A stretch of 64,000 nucleotides of DNA from Otis tarda (taxonomy: Eukaryota > Chordata > Aves > Otidiformes > Otididae). This document shows, piece by piece, positions 1-12,700 of the stretch. Each line of letters begins with the position of its first letter. The first letter of the stretch is position 1. The stretch spans positions 1,620,501-1,684,500 of the forward strand of contig CM048576.1 of NCBI GenBank assembly GCA_026413225.1, read 5' to 3'. The notes under the pieces were generated by a model. It saw nothing but the letters and a program-made list of their open reading frames with translations. It was not told the DNA's origin and made no database searches. Made by a program: the position numbers and the translations under genes.

Positions 1-3000
1 GCTTCGTTCTGCGACCCCCGTGGAGAATTCACCCCACCTCCTCACGGCTCTGGCTCTTGCTAAGTCCGCAGCACCGTGTGCTTTCGCGTCCCAAGGCTGA
101 AGTCCAGCACACCAATACACCGCAAACACAAAAGCCAAACTTTTTTGGCTGGCTACCAAGAAAAGAAAACTAAAACCCTTCTCCACTGCTTGACATTTCC
201 AGTGTTGGGGCTACGTAAAGACTCTGGAAATGAAGCAGTTACTTGAAACCCTCCAACTCCTTAGAGGCACTTAACCTCACTCCAGCAGCCCAAACGCGAG
301 CTACGAACACCCTGCTCCATTCAAGAGCAGCAACTGGTTTCCACCAGAACATGCACTCTTAACAGTTTCTCAGTTTCCCTTTTTCCAGGCAGCAACATCT
401 ACGCACACACCCGAGCACTGCCATACCCTACACTGGAGAATTAATCCCGTGCTTAGCTCGGATCCCAACGCCGTTTCGTCCTTCAGGGTTTCTAAGACAC
501 ATCCGCGATCTCGCTGCGTAAAACCAACCGGACATCAAATTCCATTTCTTCACTGGAAGCTTTGATAAATTACGCAGGGAAAGGCTCCCGTTCAAACGCC
601 AGTATACTCGCTGGGGACTCAAACCCCAGGTTGGAATCAACGTTTTGCACTTAATCTTTTGAGAGGAACGCTTAGCAGATTAAAGCAGATCTGCCCCTCT
701 CCGTTTCAGGCCACAATTACTCTAAGACAACCAGCGTAAGAAGTCACCCAGCGTTGGGTATTAGTGAATCAAATTCATTCATGCAGATTCCTCCAGGATG
801 GTTTTTGGCAAGTTATTAGTCTCAACGTGAATGGGGAAAAAGATAAAAACCCCTGCTACTAAACTTAGACCTCCAAACCGATAGAGAGAACGTGGTGATT
901 AAAAGCTTTCTGCTGGAGGTTCTCACACGTCCAAGCAGAGAACAGCTTCTGTTGTGAACACGCAGCCCAAAATCCGCTCGAAATCCAACAGGAGTGCACG
1001 ATGTTTATCCTAACAGATGGTACCAGCAAGGTTTTTCTTTTTGTTGCTGTCACTTCGCGCTACGCAATGACATCATCACTAGCGGGATTCATCAACCCCA
1101 AATCCGAAACAAAAAAGGGACAAAGCTTTTGGCAGGGAGCTGGCACTAAAAATAACCTCAGAGCCTTTAGAGAAAAGCCCGAAGATTAAAAACGCAAATG
1201 TTTGGCTTTTGATTTAAGCATCTCAGTACTGAAGTTAGCATAGGGCAACTCCTGGAAAATACCGAGTACTCTACCAAACCGCTGCTTCATCTTTGCAACA
1301 TCATCATCAGAAGAGGATTTTTGAGGCCTTCTCACCGACTATTTTAGCGCTTTGAGGTGGCAGGTTAAAGAACCTAAGCGCAGCAGCTTTGTGAGAAAAC
1401 GCAAGCCCCTGTTGTAACAGAACACACAGAATAATAAAACTCTCTACTGCAAGAATTAAAAAACCCAAAACACTGACCAACACCCTCAGAACACATCAGA
1501 CATTTGAAAATCCAACCTAAGCAGCCAATGTTTGCTGGAGGAAACGAAGATCTAAATGAGAAAGGGAACTCCCAAGGGTAATCATTGCTTTAATTTAAAT
1601 GTGAAGTCGTCAATAAGGAGATTTCTTAAATGGAAACCTCACTAATTACCAACCTACTGTTACAGTAGGGAGCAGCCACAGTCCCTCTGTCTGTCCTTGA
1701 CCTGAATCAAAGCATCCTTTTGACTGTTGTAATAAATTACCTAAACGCATCCCCGTCACCAAGCCAAAGGCCTGGAATCCCAGTGCTGAAGCACAGTTAT
1801 CCACGCCGCACCGTTGCGCGCTATCATGTGCTGGTCCTGTTGTAAATAATCGAGGTGAACCGTAACGCTGCTGCTGACTCAGACCTCAGAGCTAAGACAC
1901 ATGAAGCTCTAAACTGGGAAAGAAGAGTCAACTCTCACCTTCTGTCATATTTTAGGTTTTTTTCAGTCTGTATCTAAATTATTCTGGCAATTTTTAAGCC
2001 CTTCGTATTGGTGACTTGAAACACCTGAACTCAGAGTCATCATCTCGTAATGATTTTCAGTCAGCCTCAAAACACAGAAAAGCCTTCCCAGCCAAACAAT
2101 TATTGATTTTGTCTCCTCTGTAAATTTCTCCGAGGCTCAGGCCCCACTTCATAAACCAAAGGGCTCCTCTGGCCACAGCAACCCGCCGCACTGCCCATCT
2201 GTACGGGAAATCCTAGTTGGTGAAACCACGGGTGAAATTTTCAAAGGGTCAGAGGAGGAATCCGCTGGAAAGGCACTTGCAAAAAGTAATTTAAAAACTC
2301 TGTAGCCAGAGAGTGTTCAGGTATGTTAAGAAATTACTCCTCAAAAACCCCAGTCGAACTATTTCCTCTGGTTTCTAGGCCTTTGAAGCATTCCAGTTAA
2401 AAGCGAGCATGATCTTAGAGGAGTGTTTCAGAGGTGCTGACTGCACCAACTACAAATCAATGACACCAAGTTTTACTGCACGTTAGGTAGCACGAGAGCA
2501 AGGATTACGTCAGCTTAGAAAACCTCAGCAGTTAACGAGAAGAGTCTAAAATGCCAAAGTGTAGATAGAGAGGTAAAGCCTTTCTTATTCTAACAAGAGA
2601 TAGCTGGGGGCTGGGTATTTCCCTTCCGAGGTTACGGTTTAAGCCTGTAAAGCAGATGCTGCAGTCAAAATAACTTAGGTTTACAAGACTGAGTCCGTGC
2701 TCACGCTTAGCTAAACCCACCTACAGAACAGGTCTTAAATAGCTCTCAGGCGCTGCAACGAACATATTAACAACAAAAAAAAAATCATTTAATCCCTAAA
2801 TAACATTTAAGAGAGGTCATAAATATTTCAGATGTGAAGCAGGGAGAGCTGAAGGTCTCCTCCAAAGAGCAGAGCTTACCCGCGCATGGCTTTCCACAAG
2901 GCAGCAGGAATTCCAGAGCCTCTCTGCAATATCAGATGTCCATCTGATCTGCTTGATTTCCCTACACCTATCTCTGCTTCAGAGCAGCTTTTCTTCAGGC

Positions 3001-4394
3001 TTAGAAGACGCATTGCACATAATCACTTTCATACCAAGGTATATTTCCTAACACTCACTAGGAAGTGAAGTTTCGGGAACTGAAAGCCGCACACTCAAAG
3101 CTGGAATTTTACCGAGCTGTTTCTGCTCAGGACTTCAACACCGACGTGGAAATTTCCCCTAGGTGGAGTTCTTTGTTCAATGCAGCAGGCAATTAGAAGT
3201 CCCTAAGGTCTGCAGAAATGGCACAAGGCTGATATTTTTGTCGGCGAGAAGCTAAGCGTACAATACAAAAATAACAGGGCGAAATGCACGATTTTGCTGT
3301 AAAACCCTTGGTTTTTCTCGCCCCGAATCCCGGTGATTTGAAACAGACAGGTAACAAGCGTAAGCGTAAGACAGAAGTGGAAAAATGGAAAGGATGGAAA
3401 AAACCCACTAAAACCAAATGTGATTAAAAAAAAAAAAGCAATATCGAGCCTCAGATTTGATTATACAAAAAGGTCAAGTGATAAAAAAGGAACTCTGCAT
3501 CTTTAAAGGTCTGGAGGGCCCAGCAGAAGTAGTTTATCCTCGGAATACAGATCGAATGAGAATAGATTTATTTTCTTTTTCTAGTTGCCATCTAGTTTTC
3601 TTTTTCCTATCGGAAGTTCTCAGGGACTTAACAGGCAAAACTCAGTAGTCACTGAATCCAGACATCGCCCTAGGACAGGTAGGGAAAGAAAAAACATTAA
3701 TTGCTGGGTATCAATGATTTCTCTAAGCTCTTCTATTCAAATTCGCTGGGAAGACTGTCAGAGGTTATCTGCCATCGGTCTGAAAGGGAGACTGACTGTC
3801 ACCCAGGACAAGCCCTGGGGAACGCCCTATTCAAACCTTCACATACCAATACTTGAAAAAAAAAATCTGCCACTCCCCTTCCTCTGTGCAGGAGAGAAAG
3901 AAAAAAAAAAAAACAAATTGTAGTCGATGATAAGAAGATTACCGGGTGTTCTAGGGACAGGGACTGGTAGGGAAGATAATCAAGCGAAAGAAAATCCACC
4001 TAATGGGACCGTGCCAGTCCAGCTAAACTAATAACTGCAGACATTGCTACACATTTTCCTTAAACCCAGCAGACTTTCAAACGTTATCTTTATAATTTAA
4101 TAATCAATCACCTGCAATTTTTTCATCACATTACCTGATGGCATCCAGTACTGATCACAGTATAAAAATCAAGAACAGTAACCATTTCGCTTCCTAAACT
4201 CTAGGAGAGACGCTATTCTTGAAAAAAAAAATCTGGCAGAAATAAAAGAGACAAGAGCTGCAGTCCCCCAGGGACAAGACAACGGGAGAGGAGGCAGGAA
4301 AAATAAGCATTAAAAATGTGACAGTTGACATTTTGTGTCGGCAGATGAAGGCAGCTGTCGCAAATTCTGCTGCAGGAAGGGCTGAAGAGATGGA

Positions 4395-4675
4395 GGAGGC
4401 GGCGAGGACAGCCTGGTGCGCCGACGTAACCCCACGCTAGCACCCATCCCCGTCGGCAAAGGCCAGTTAGGAGCGAACCCTCAGCCTCTGAATCCAACCC
4501 GGCTGAAAAAAGAACGAGGCAGAAACGGTCTCATTTTAATCCTTCTCAAAGAGGTCAACACCTCCGTTCTCCGGAGTCGCCAGCTCCTCCCGGGGTGCCG
4601 AGGCGTGACCCCGCTGCGCTCCTCCCTGGATCAAACCCTTCGCAAATCCTGGGATCTGCCTCTTCAGACGGACAC
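4395..4675. promoter_or_regulatory. CpG-dense patch inside APLP2 intron 1 (candidate regulatory element)
   Basis: A roughly 280-bp patch holds about 20 CpG dinucleotides by hand count, close to what its base composition predicts, while flanking intron is poorer. It resembles a small CpG island. No convincing exon, TATA box or splice pair could be assigned. An alternative APLP2 promoter or an intronic enhancer is inferred, not shown. Confidence 0.3.
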
Positions 4676-6150
4676 AAGGCTTGTGGATAAAAATTCACAG
4701 CTAGGTTTGTTTTCCAAGCTGGCATTTTGCAGCACACAGCTATAAGCAGCAGCAGCTTCCAGGAGAGACATGCACAGAGGCCAAAATTGTCTCAGATATG
4801 ACAGGGGAAGTGACCTAGAGCCGGAGGAGTTTCCAAAGGGGATCAGATTTAACACGGCCACAGCGGAGCGGCCAGGACAGTCCCCTACCACCAAAGCAAC
4901 GCCAACTAACCTGCTCTTGACCCGAGCTGGACTCCCTCAGAGTAATCCTACCAAGTCATACCTTATCTTTCCTGCAACTATAGTTTTTTCCAAAGAAAAT
5001 TATCACCACGTTCCATTGATTTATAGAAGTTTAACAGAAAGACTGGTCCAAAGGAGGTGAAATACTCAGTAGCAGCTGAATAAGCAAAAGTCATCGACTG
5101 GACTAATTTCTCACAACACAGATTAAAAATATGAAAGAATCGTGCTTACTGCTGGTTAGTAACACCCGCCAGCTGACAGCTTCGGCTTTTTGCCTCGCAC
5201 TGAGGGAGATGTTCTCCTTAACCCAGCTGGTTAAATTCCACTGCAAACCCTCAAATCAAGCAGCCGCAAGCCCGCTCTTCGCCCATCCCTACCCAACCCA
5301 CAGCCCACACCGGGCTGCCCTGCGTTTCCAACCAACGTCCAGGCGCGGATTGTTAAAACTCTTACTCACGGGTCGCGTTGGAAGCTCCGCACGCACTCTG
5401 CTCTTTGTTTTGCTGTTTCACTCTGATTGATAGGTTCAAGTTGTTAAATTGCCGAGATTATTTTTTTTTTTTTTGCTATCCATCTTGTCGCTTAGATAGC
5501 TAGATCACACAAAGTTTTTATTTTTTTAGGGATCAAGTTGGAATTTTCCCCTCCGATTACTTCCATATATAAAGACAGGAATGTAATACATGTTCTTGTG
5601 TATACACGTGGATGTATATGTTTATATACGTAGATGTGAATGACGCATTTAAGCCATTTCCACATTAATCGCACACCTTTACGCTTGGCTGAAGCATCCC
5701 TCCGAAACACAAGGTTAACAGCTCAAACCCGAAGGTTTATTCGGCGTCTCCCGAGGGGACAGCGAGCAAACGGATCCGTTTAACCCCGGCTTTTCTCGAC
5801 GGAATTGCCCTCTAATACTCTCCTAAGCTTCTAGAGCAATCTGAGGCTCACAGCTCTTGCCACCGCGCCAAGAATGCGGAGGTCACTTCTCAGCGAGGAG
5901 GGGAGGGAAAAAAAAAAAACAAACCCAAACCAAACCCGAGCATGCCGGTGAAACGAAGCTGAGCCATGCGATCTTTGGCCGAATAAAAAAAACCTGCGGT
6001 TTCTGGCCGCTTTCCTGAAAACACGGAGGGGGAAGACACGAACCCCCACTCGCCGCCCGCTGGGGGGGTAAAACATCCCGCTAAAACGGCGAGAAAATCC
6101 CCCCCCCACCCCGCGGCCTCCCCTCCACCTCCAGCCGCCGCCAGCCAACG

Positions 6151-6180
6151 CCCGGCTCCCCCCGTCCCCCGGGGGGAGCC
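6151..6180 (-). other. G-run tract (potential G-quadruplex) just inside APLP2 intron 1
   Basis: Read on the minus (APLP2 sense) strand this segment has three successive runs of at least three G (GGGGGG / GGGGGG / GGG) plus neighbouring GG pairs, about 80-110 bases downstream of the exon 1 donor. Such non-template G clusters near a start site can form G-quadruplexes or R-loops. This is a motif call only. Confidence 0.35.
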
Positions 6181-6259
6181 CGCTCGGAGCGGGGCCGGAG
6201 AGGGAAAGGCGGCGGCGGCGCGGAGCCGCCCGACGGGCCGAAACGCGGCCCTTACCCAC

Positions 6260-6340
6260 CTCGATGTAACCGGCGAGCGCGGCCGCGGGGCCGGCGAGCC
6301 CCAGGAGGAGCAGGAGGGGGAAGCGCAGCGCCGAGCCCAT
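6260..6340 (-). CDS. APLP2: APLP2 coding exon 1: amyloid beta precursor-like protein 2 signal peptide (partial gene)
   Basis: The reading frame on the minus strand starts at ATG 6340-6338 and codes for 27 residues: MGSALRF, a leucine/alanine-rich hydrophobic core, then ALAGYIE. The hydrophobic stretch is a cleavable signal peptide. ALAGYIE matches the end of exon 1 in human APLP2, and PRDM10 next door agrees with the known gene order. The start codon has G at -3 and G at +4, and an in-frame upstream TTG was not preferred. The exon ends with GAG followed by GTGGGT; using the next GT (GTAAG, donor at 6254-6255) would add four bases, but the phase-0 junction matches the APP family. The protein is a type I membrane protein related to APP, processed by secretases, with E1, Kunitz, E2 and cytoplasmic NPxY parts encoded further away, outside the window. 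Confidence 0.85.
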
Positions 6341-6450
6341 CGCCGCCACCCGTCCTCGTCCGCCGCCCAAGCGCTACTGCGGCCCCGGCGCCGCGACGGG
6401 AACCGCCTCGCGAAGCCCCGCCCCGCCCCGCTGCACCGCCAATGGCGGGG
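6341..6450 (-). other. APLP2: Probable APLP2 5' UTR and core promoter
   Basis: The sequence immediately upstream of the APLP2 start codon is very GC-rich and TATA-less. The transcription start cannot be placed exactly. The nearest CCAAT box (6439-6443) lies about 100 bases upstream of the ATG, which suggests a start site somewhere within this interval. Confidence 0.45.
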
Positions 6451-6719
6451 AGGCGGGGGAGTGACGTCGCGCGGGCCCCGGCTGGCGGCCAATGGCCGCG
6501 CGGCTCAGGAAGCCCGCCCCTACGTCGGGGTGAGGAAGGACGACTGGGTGAGCCAGCCACGCCTCCCTTCCCCGCTGACAGCCAATAGGAGGCGGCACGG
6601 GGCGGGCTGCCCCGCCCACGGGGAGCTAGCACCTCCCTTCCCGCCCCGCCGGGAAATGGCGGCCGAAGCCGAAGGGAGGCCCTGAGGCGAGGCGCTGGCC
6701 TAGGGGGATTTTTCACCTC

Positions 6720-9700
6720 TTTTTCATTTTTAGGCTGCTATAAAAATTATGCCCGCGTGAAATGCCTTACATCGAGGAGCCTAAGGGCCATGGGGGGGTT
6801 TTAGAATAAAAGTCCTGCAGCCTCACTGCTTCTCCCCAGCACTGGGATGAGGAGGGGGTTTCCTGGGGTCAAAAATTTAAAAAAAGAGACCATTTCCTCC
6901 CATAATAATAAAACAATTAGGACTCCCAGTCTAAAAATAAAAGTCTTTACATTTATCCCTAATTTCTCAAAACCCTTGACCCCTGGTGCTACCAGCAAGC
7001 TCTGAGCCCTTCTTGTTTTGCAATTAAAAACACTGCAGTTGTCCTTTTTCTTATTTTTTCCTCTTAAAATACAGCTATTAAATAATAATCATTGGTTGCT
7101 CCATCCTGCCACCGACACTGAGGGCAGGTACATGCCAAGCAATACCTGGAAGAGAGGATGGCACGCGTGCTGCCAACCTCTGTAAACATGGCAAAGCTCT
7201 CTGTAAACTTTAATTAAACTTCAATTAAACAGGCACAAATGATCATCATCATCATCACCTTCTCCAGTCTGCCCATCACTCGATGTGAAACAGCCACACC
7301 ACTGGTTTCTCTCAGTTCTGCCACAGCTAGCGCAATTACTTAAGGACATGTTTCTGGCTTTAAAACCAATTTCACCACATTGCTTATAAAAATAAATTTA
7401 AAAAAATAAATAATTGAGCCCTTCAGGAATAAGCAGAGCTACCAAGCACATCTTCTGATACGGTAGCCCTTCCATACTAGTGCAAAACATTTAATTTTAG
7501 TATTTTTTAGTAGTTTATTTTGCTATGCAATGAGAAAGTACTTCAATTCCGGGCTGAGAAATGCCCACCTTGAAGATGTAACCACTGAAGCTCCCATGGC
7601 TTTCAGTGGCAAAAACATTTTTAAACATGACATTTTAAAAAATCTGCTATAAACGGATATATTTTAGACTTCTCTTTTTTTTTTAAAGCAAACCTCATCT
7701 GAATTATGTCAGAATATTAATATCCTATAGATTTGATATATTTAATTTTTGTAAGAAAATCCATAAGGTGCTCAACATGGGGTAGAAACAAAATCTTAGT
7801 ACAAAATGTTGCATCGTTATAAAGCATTTCCATTCTCAACTTCCGTGTTCTTTAGCATCTCTTACGAGCACTATTTTCTGAAAACGGTTGAAGGGAATAT
7901 TGCTGCAATGTTGCAGCTGGGGGTAAATCCGTACAATAGATCAATAAGAAGCCCGATTTTAATTAAAACAGCTGACTGGTCCACTAGTCACTTATTATAG
8001 TCTCTTTTTTAGAGTATTTGAAAACCCTTAAATCTCTTTTACTGCAGTCCTCTGGCATATATAATTTTCTTTTCAGCCTGGCTAAATTCCATTGGAAAAT
8101 GGAAGTTAAGTTCATCTTGAAAACAGACAACATTATAATCTAAATATTTTATTGTGCAATATGAATAAACTAGTAAATAACAGGACATTGACTTAAGCTT
8201 TTCCCTTTTCTTAAAAATAAAAAAAAAAAAAAAAAGGTATTTTCCTTTCTCCCCAGGCCAAAAAGTACAAGCTCTTTATAAATCTTTGGATGGGGGCTTT
8301 CATTCAATATTACTTTTAATATTTACATAGTGCTTGGTGAGTGCTAATTAATGTCACAACCCCTCTGTATGCTAACGCAAGCTTAGAGAATGGTGAAAAA
8401 AATGGAAAAAGGGGAAAAAAAAAGGGGCTTGTTGATTTAGGGTATGTGAAGACTTGATTTTTGGGGAAAATCTGTTATTCTTCTTTTGTGAAGAAGAACA
8501 GATTCCCCTTCATATAGACATCAGTCCTCCCCAGGAAAAAACAGTCCCTAGAGAAAAAAAAAATTTAAGCCACCAGATCTTGTTCTTTCCTTGGTGCTCA
8601 TCAAGAGCTCTGAACGCAATGGAATTCATGTGGCTGCTGGGTGGCAGAAGAAGGGAGATTTGAGAAAAACTCCAACAAAACGCAGCTGGAAAAAAAAAGC
8701 AAATTAAAGCATGGAATTGATCTAGCCTGGGAATGGTAATGTTATGCAGCTCTTTTTAATTAAAAACTTGATTGAAATGGGGGATCATATCATTCATACT
8801 AGCTCTGCATGACAGATACGGGCACATTAGGGGTTGCAGAAGTAGAGCTCAGTCAGTCTTGGTTTTGGGAGGTAGAACGCAACATGAATTTAGAAAATGA
8901 CTACGGCACGTGGTGGGCTTGAGTAAAGAGAGCTCCTTACTCCAGCACAATTCTGCAATCTAAGAAATACCAAACAGTGCTTCTAGAAAAAAATATAGCA
9001 CCCACCTTGCGTGAATGATACACAGTTAACTGTCACAACTCATCACAAGCGTTAGGACAAGACCTCTGTCTCTTAACAAGGCTGTAGGAGGGGGACACAA
9101 CCATGAAAAACTTATTAGTCAACTAAAATTTGATCTAACATCCAGCTATGTAAATGCCTTTGGGAAATAATACTTCTCCAAAACCCATAAATAAGATCAG
9201 AAAGTTGCCAAGCTGCTGTGGAATTGGACATCTGTATTTGGCTGCAAGGTTTCTTCGTGGAAGTCTAGGGTTGCTGCAGGTTTGCACCTCAGTCTTCCAT
9301 CTGTAACTCAAAAGGACAGCAGACAAGGTGTAGAAAGTCCAGCAGCAGTGAGATGAATGAAGGAAACCACTGAAGAAACTGGTTTCAGCAGAGGATGAAG
9401 ATGTTCCACAGAAAGAGGGCAACAGAAAAGAAGCAGAGTCCTTCTAGGCCTTGAAAGGCGGGAATCTGAAAAGGAAGCGACAGAATAAATAGCGGTGGAC
9501 AAGACGCCTTTCTGTTTCTACTCAAGGACATCTTTAAAAGGGTTTGGCAGGGAAGGGAGGAAAAAATCTACTTAAATGAATCCTTAACTCTTGGTGACAC
9601 ATCAGCACTGTGTTGGGAAAGGAAAAACGCATCCATCAAGAATGCTTAAGGCTAGCTCAAAAAGAACGTGGCTCCTCCAGTAGCCCACATGTGAATCTTA

Positions 9701-12700
9701 GCATCCAGAAAATACGCTAAGTCTATGATCTCCTGTCATTTTCTAGGGGAAAGTGATTTGCTTAGCCAAAGATGAAGACTACCCAAGACAAATGCAGTGT
9801 CTGAAAGACACAAGCAATCCTTTTTGGAATAGATTTGCACATCTGTGGGATTCACTACCCAGGAAAGGAGTAGGGAAGCCAAATAAGAGGAAAAAAACCC
9901 CCACAATTAAAAAGTTTCACCCATAGCTGAGCATATTTTCCACAGACATTGGCTCATGAAGATGCTGAGATTTCTCCTCTTGTCCTTGGACAATGTTTCT
10001 TTCCGCTCCCCTCACCTGCTTGCCAGTCTCATTTCAGCGGCGTGAAAGGTTGTTCGTTTTATAGAGGTCTTTCACGAAAGATGAAAATTCAAATACATTA
10101 CAATTAGCTGCTGTTCCACGTGAGTCAGTATTATTGCAGCTTTCATTAGATCTGAATTTGTCCCACAAATGTCTGTGTCAAATATTACAGCGGAATGATT
10201 AATGATATCACACCTAATAGAAGGATTAAGCATTGATGCAGGAGAGTTGCTTGAGAGGAACAATTTTAGCTTCTTTCCACTCATTTATTTTTGCCCTGTA
10301 TTGTAAAAGAAACTTGAAATTGAAAATAAAAATGGCTTGTACTACTGGCAAGCAAAAAAAAAAAGATATGATTCATGACTGAATTCTTTATTCAGTATTC
10401 ACTGGTGGATTAAAAGCCAAATCATCTTAACAAATGGCACAGCAACCAACAACATCACATATAAAAACCTCAGGACTTGTCCTGCTGAATAAACATCGAA
10501 TCATTTCCAGCAGCTTTGAAGATAAGTGCAATTCAACAACAACAGAAAAAAAATCCCTGCCCCTCCCTCTGCAATCAGGTCTGATTCAGTGCCGGTTATG
10601 TCAGGCATCATGGAATAACCTGTGCTAACAAGCTCTTTTATTCCCCCCCCACCCCGCCCCAGCACTTGTTGGCACAGTTACTCAGTTTGCCAGCAGCAAG
10701 GTGTGTTAGGAAGGAGCATATGACACAGGAACAGACAATAAGGAATTTTAAAACGTCTAGGAGACGTCTCATGTCTGATACAGCAGAGCTTTATTACTGG
10801 GAACTGCTCTTTTCCATCAGCTCCCCGATATTTTTAAGTGCTTATTTTTGTGGGGCATTTCTTATTCGCTTGAATTTCATCTCAGCGTAGCCTGCTGCAG
10901 TTTGCATCATTCTATTTACACAAATATTAAGGTACATTTCCTGTTACAATCATCATTAGAAGCCTCATTGCTCCCAACCACCCAGTCATTCTTCTTGTGT
11001 CAACACAGGAATATTTATTTTTGGTTTCTTGAAATGCACGCCCTGGAGACAAAGGAGTTGTGCACCAGGTCGTTGCATGCCGCAGGGATCTGCGGCTTCG
11101 CTCTCCGCTGCCTGTCACCGGACCACGCTTTGGGAAGGAGCTGAGGGGTCTCGTGCTGATTAACCCTCTTTAGAGGGCCACAAAAAAAAAGTAGCAGTAC
11201 TTCCACAGCTTTCAAGGTCCTAACGCAGCAAGAAGTTAGAACACAGGTTCTCACGGCAATAAGAAATAAAGAAATACAGGTATTTGAAGTCATGTTTCCA
11301 TTGAATAAAGGCAAACAGCAGGACACAGCTGAAAAGGAACTGGGACACCTGAGTAGAAGATGAATCCCAGTGTCTCCAAGGGAAGGAGTGGACCGCCTAC
11401 AGCTTCCACCTGCAAACCCATGGCCTGAGGGGCTGAACAGCCCCCTCAATTCCTCTCCTGAATCACATTTTCTCAGAAGATGAGTCAGCCCCTGAGAGAG
11501 CTTTGTTTTAACAGGACCCATGTCGCTTCTCCTGTAACTTTCCAATGGTCCTTTCCTATGTCTTGCAAAGGGCCAAATTAAAAGTTGCTCCTTTTATTTT
11601 ACAACTTTTTTTCACTATTTTTCCCTACCACGGGAAGAGAGAGTAGCTTGTGCTCTAGCCATCCCAGTTGGCCAAAGGTTGAAGGTCCTTTCTTCCCCTC
11701 CAACAATAAAGCCATTTTGCCTCCCAGTAATGAAAACCCCAGTTTGCAGAACAGCATCACACCCATACCAGCATAATCTGCATTTTATGAAGCAAATTCC
11801 AAGGCTTGTTGGTTTTCCTGCCTTGTCTCAGTCCTTTGGTGGACTCCCTAAGGTCTCTACCAAGATGTAGCTCACTGGCCAAGTTATATAAAAGGAGTCT
11901 TAAGTAGAGCACTCTATTGAGGTTTGAGTTTTCCCTTTAAAATGCAAATGGCTGGCAGTTAATTCCCTTTTGGGATTTAAGAGCCAAATTTAAAATGGGA
12001 AACGATGATACAAAAATATACTTCAGAAAGCATTGCAGGATGAGTAATGAAACATTTGCCAGAGGAATACGGATTCTTCTGGTCAGCCAGACGTCTTCAT
12101 TTATCTGCATTTTAAGAGTTTCTCTCAAAACTGCTCTCGGCTAAGTTTTTCCTCAACACATTACCTGGTGCAGTCTCAGAGGGCAAAATTTGACTGTGTT
12201 TTTTTTTAATCTCATATATCAGCACATTTAAATATATCAATATTCTATCAGGTATTACAAACATCCCCCCCCTTTCTGTTAAAGAGTCTAAGGAGACCTT
12301 TTCCATACTTCCTGAAAAGCTGTTTGCCAGCTCCTTTGTTGACTGGAAAAGCTCAAAAGCTCCCCCAAAAAAGTGTCTACTTTGAGATTTTTAAACCAAT
12401 ATTTACTAACCAATTTCCACAGGAATGTCTTCCATCTTACTTTCTTTTTCAGAGCTACCAGTTTATTTTTAAGGGGGAAAAAATAAGCTTATATCGTTAT
12501 GTCCTTAGATCGATTCATGCTTAAAATACAAGTGCACACACAGGCACACTCCTACAACCTTATGCAGACTTGGGGGATGCAAAGTGCCCTAAACCACATT
12601 GAAAATTCAAATTACTCTGTTCCTTGCGTGATCAGGCCTTAAGTCACTCACCAAGTATTTGTGATCCAGTTGAAGAACTAGAAATTATTTGTATTTGGAT

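Larger units (their letters stand above)
1..6259 (-). other. APLP2: APLP2 intron 1 (5' part), no exon seen
   Basis: This stretch lies downstream of APLP2 exon 1 on the minus strand and must be the beginning of its first intron, because no sequence resembling APLP2 exon 2 (start of the E1 growth-factor-like domain) is present. I read both strands and found only short chance ORFs. The block is comparatively rich in CpG (about 40 in the first kilobase by hand count) and contains one GC- and CpG-dense patch at about 4,395-4,675. The intron continues beyond base 1. Confidence 0.75.
5950..6700. promoter_or_regulatory. CpG island over the APLP2 start
   Basis: Dense CpG and high G+C surround APLP2 exon 1, in sharp contrast to the AT-rich sequence beyond 6.72 kb. 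The promoter has no TATA box. It carries three CCAAT boxes (6439-6443, 6489-6493, 6582-6586 on the plus strand), a CRE-like TGACGTC at 6462-6468, several GC boxes and a YY1-like AAATGGCGG at 6654-6662. This architecture fits a broadly expressed gene such as APLP2. Confidence 0.8.

Noticed and set aside
5831-6716. Long minus-strand ORFs (up to about 200 codons) over the APLP2 CpG island
   Set aside because: They are stop-poor frames caused by high G+C. Only the 81-base part coding for the APLP2 signal peptide has family support and a splice donor.
11015-11545. 176-codon minus-strand ORF in the intergenic block
   Set aside because: No recognisable domain, weak composition bias and no surrounding gene features. 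Considered a chance frame.
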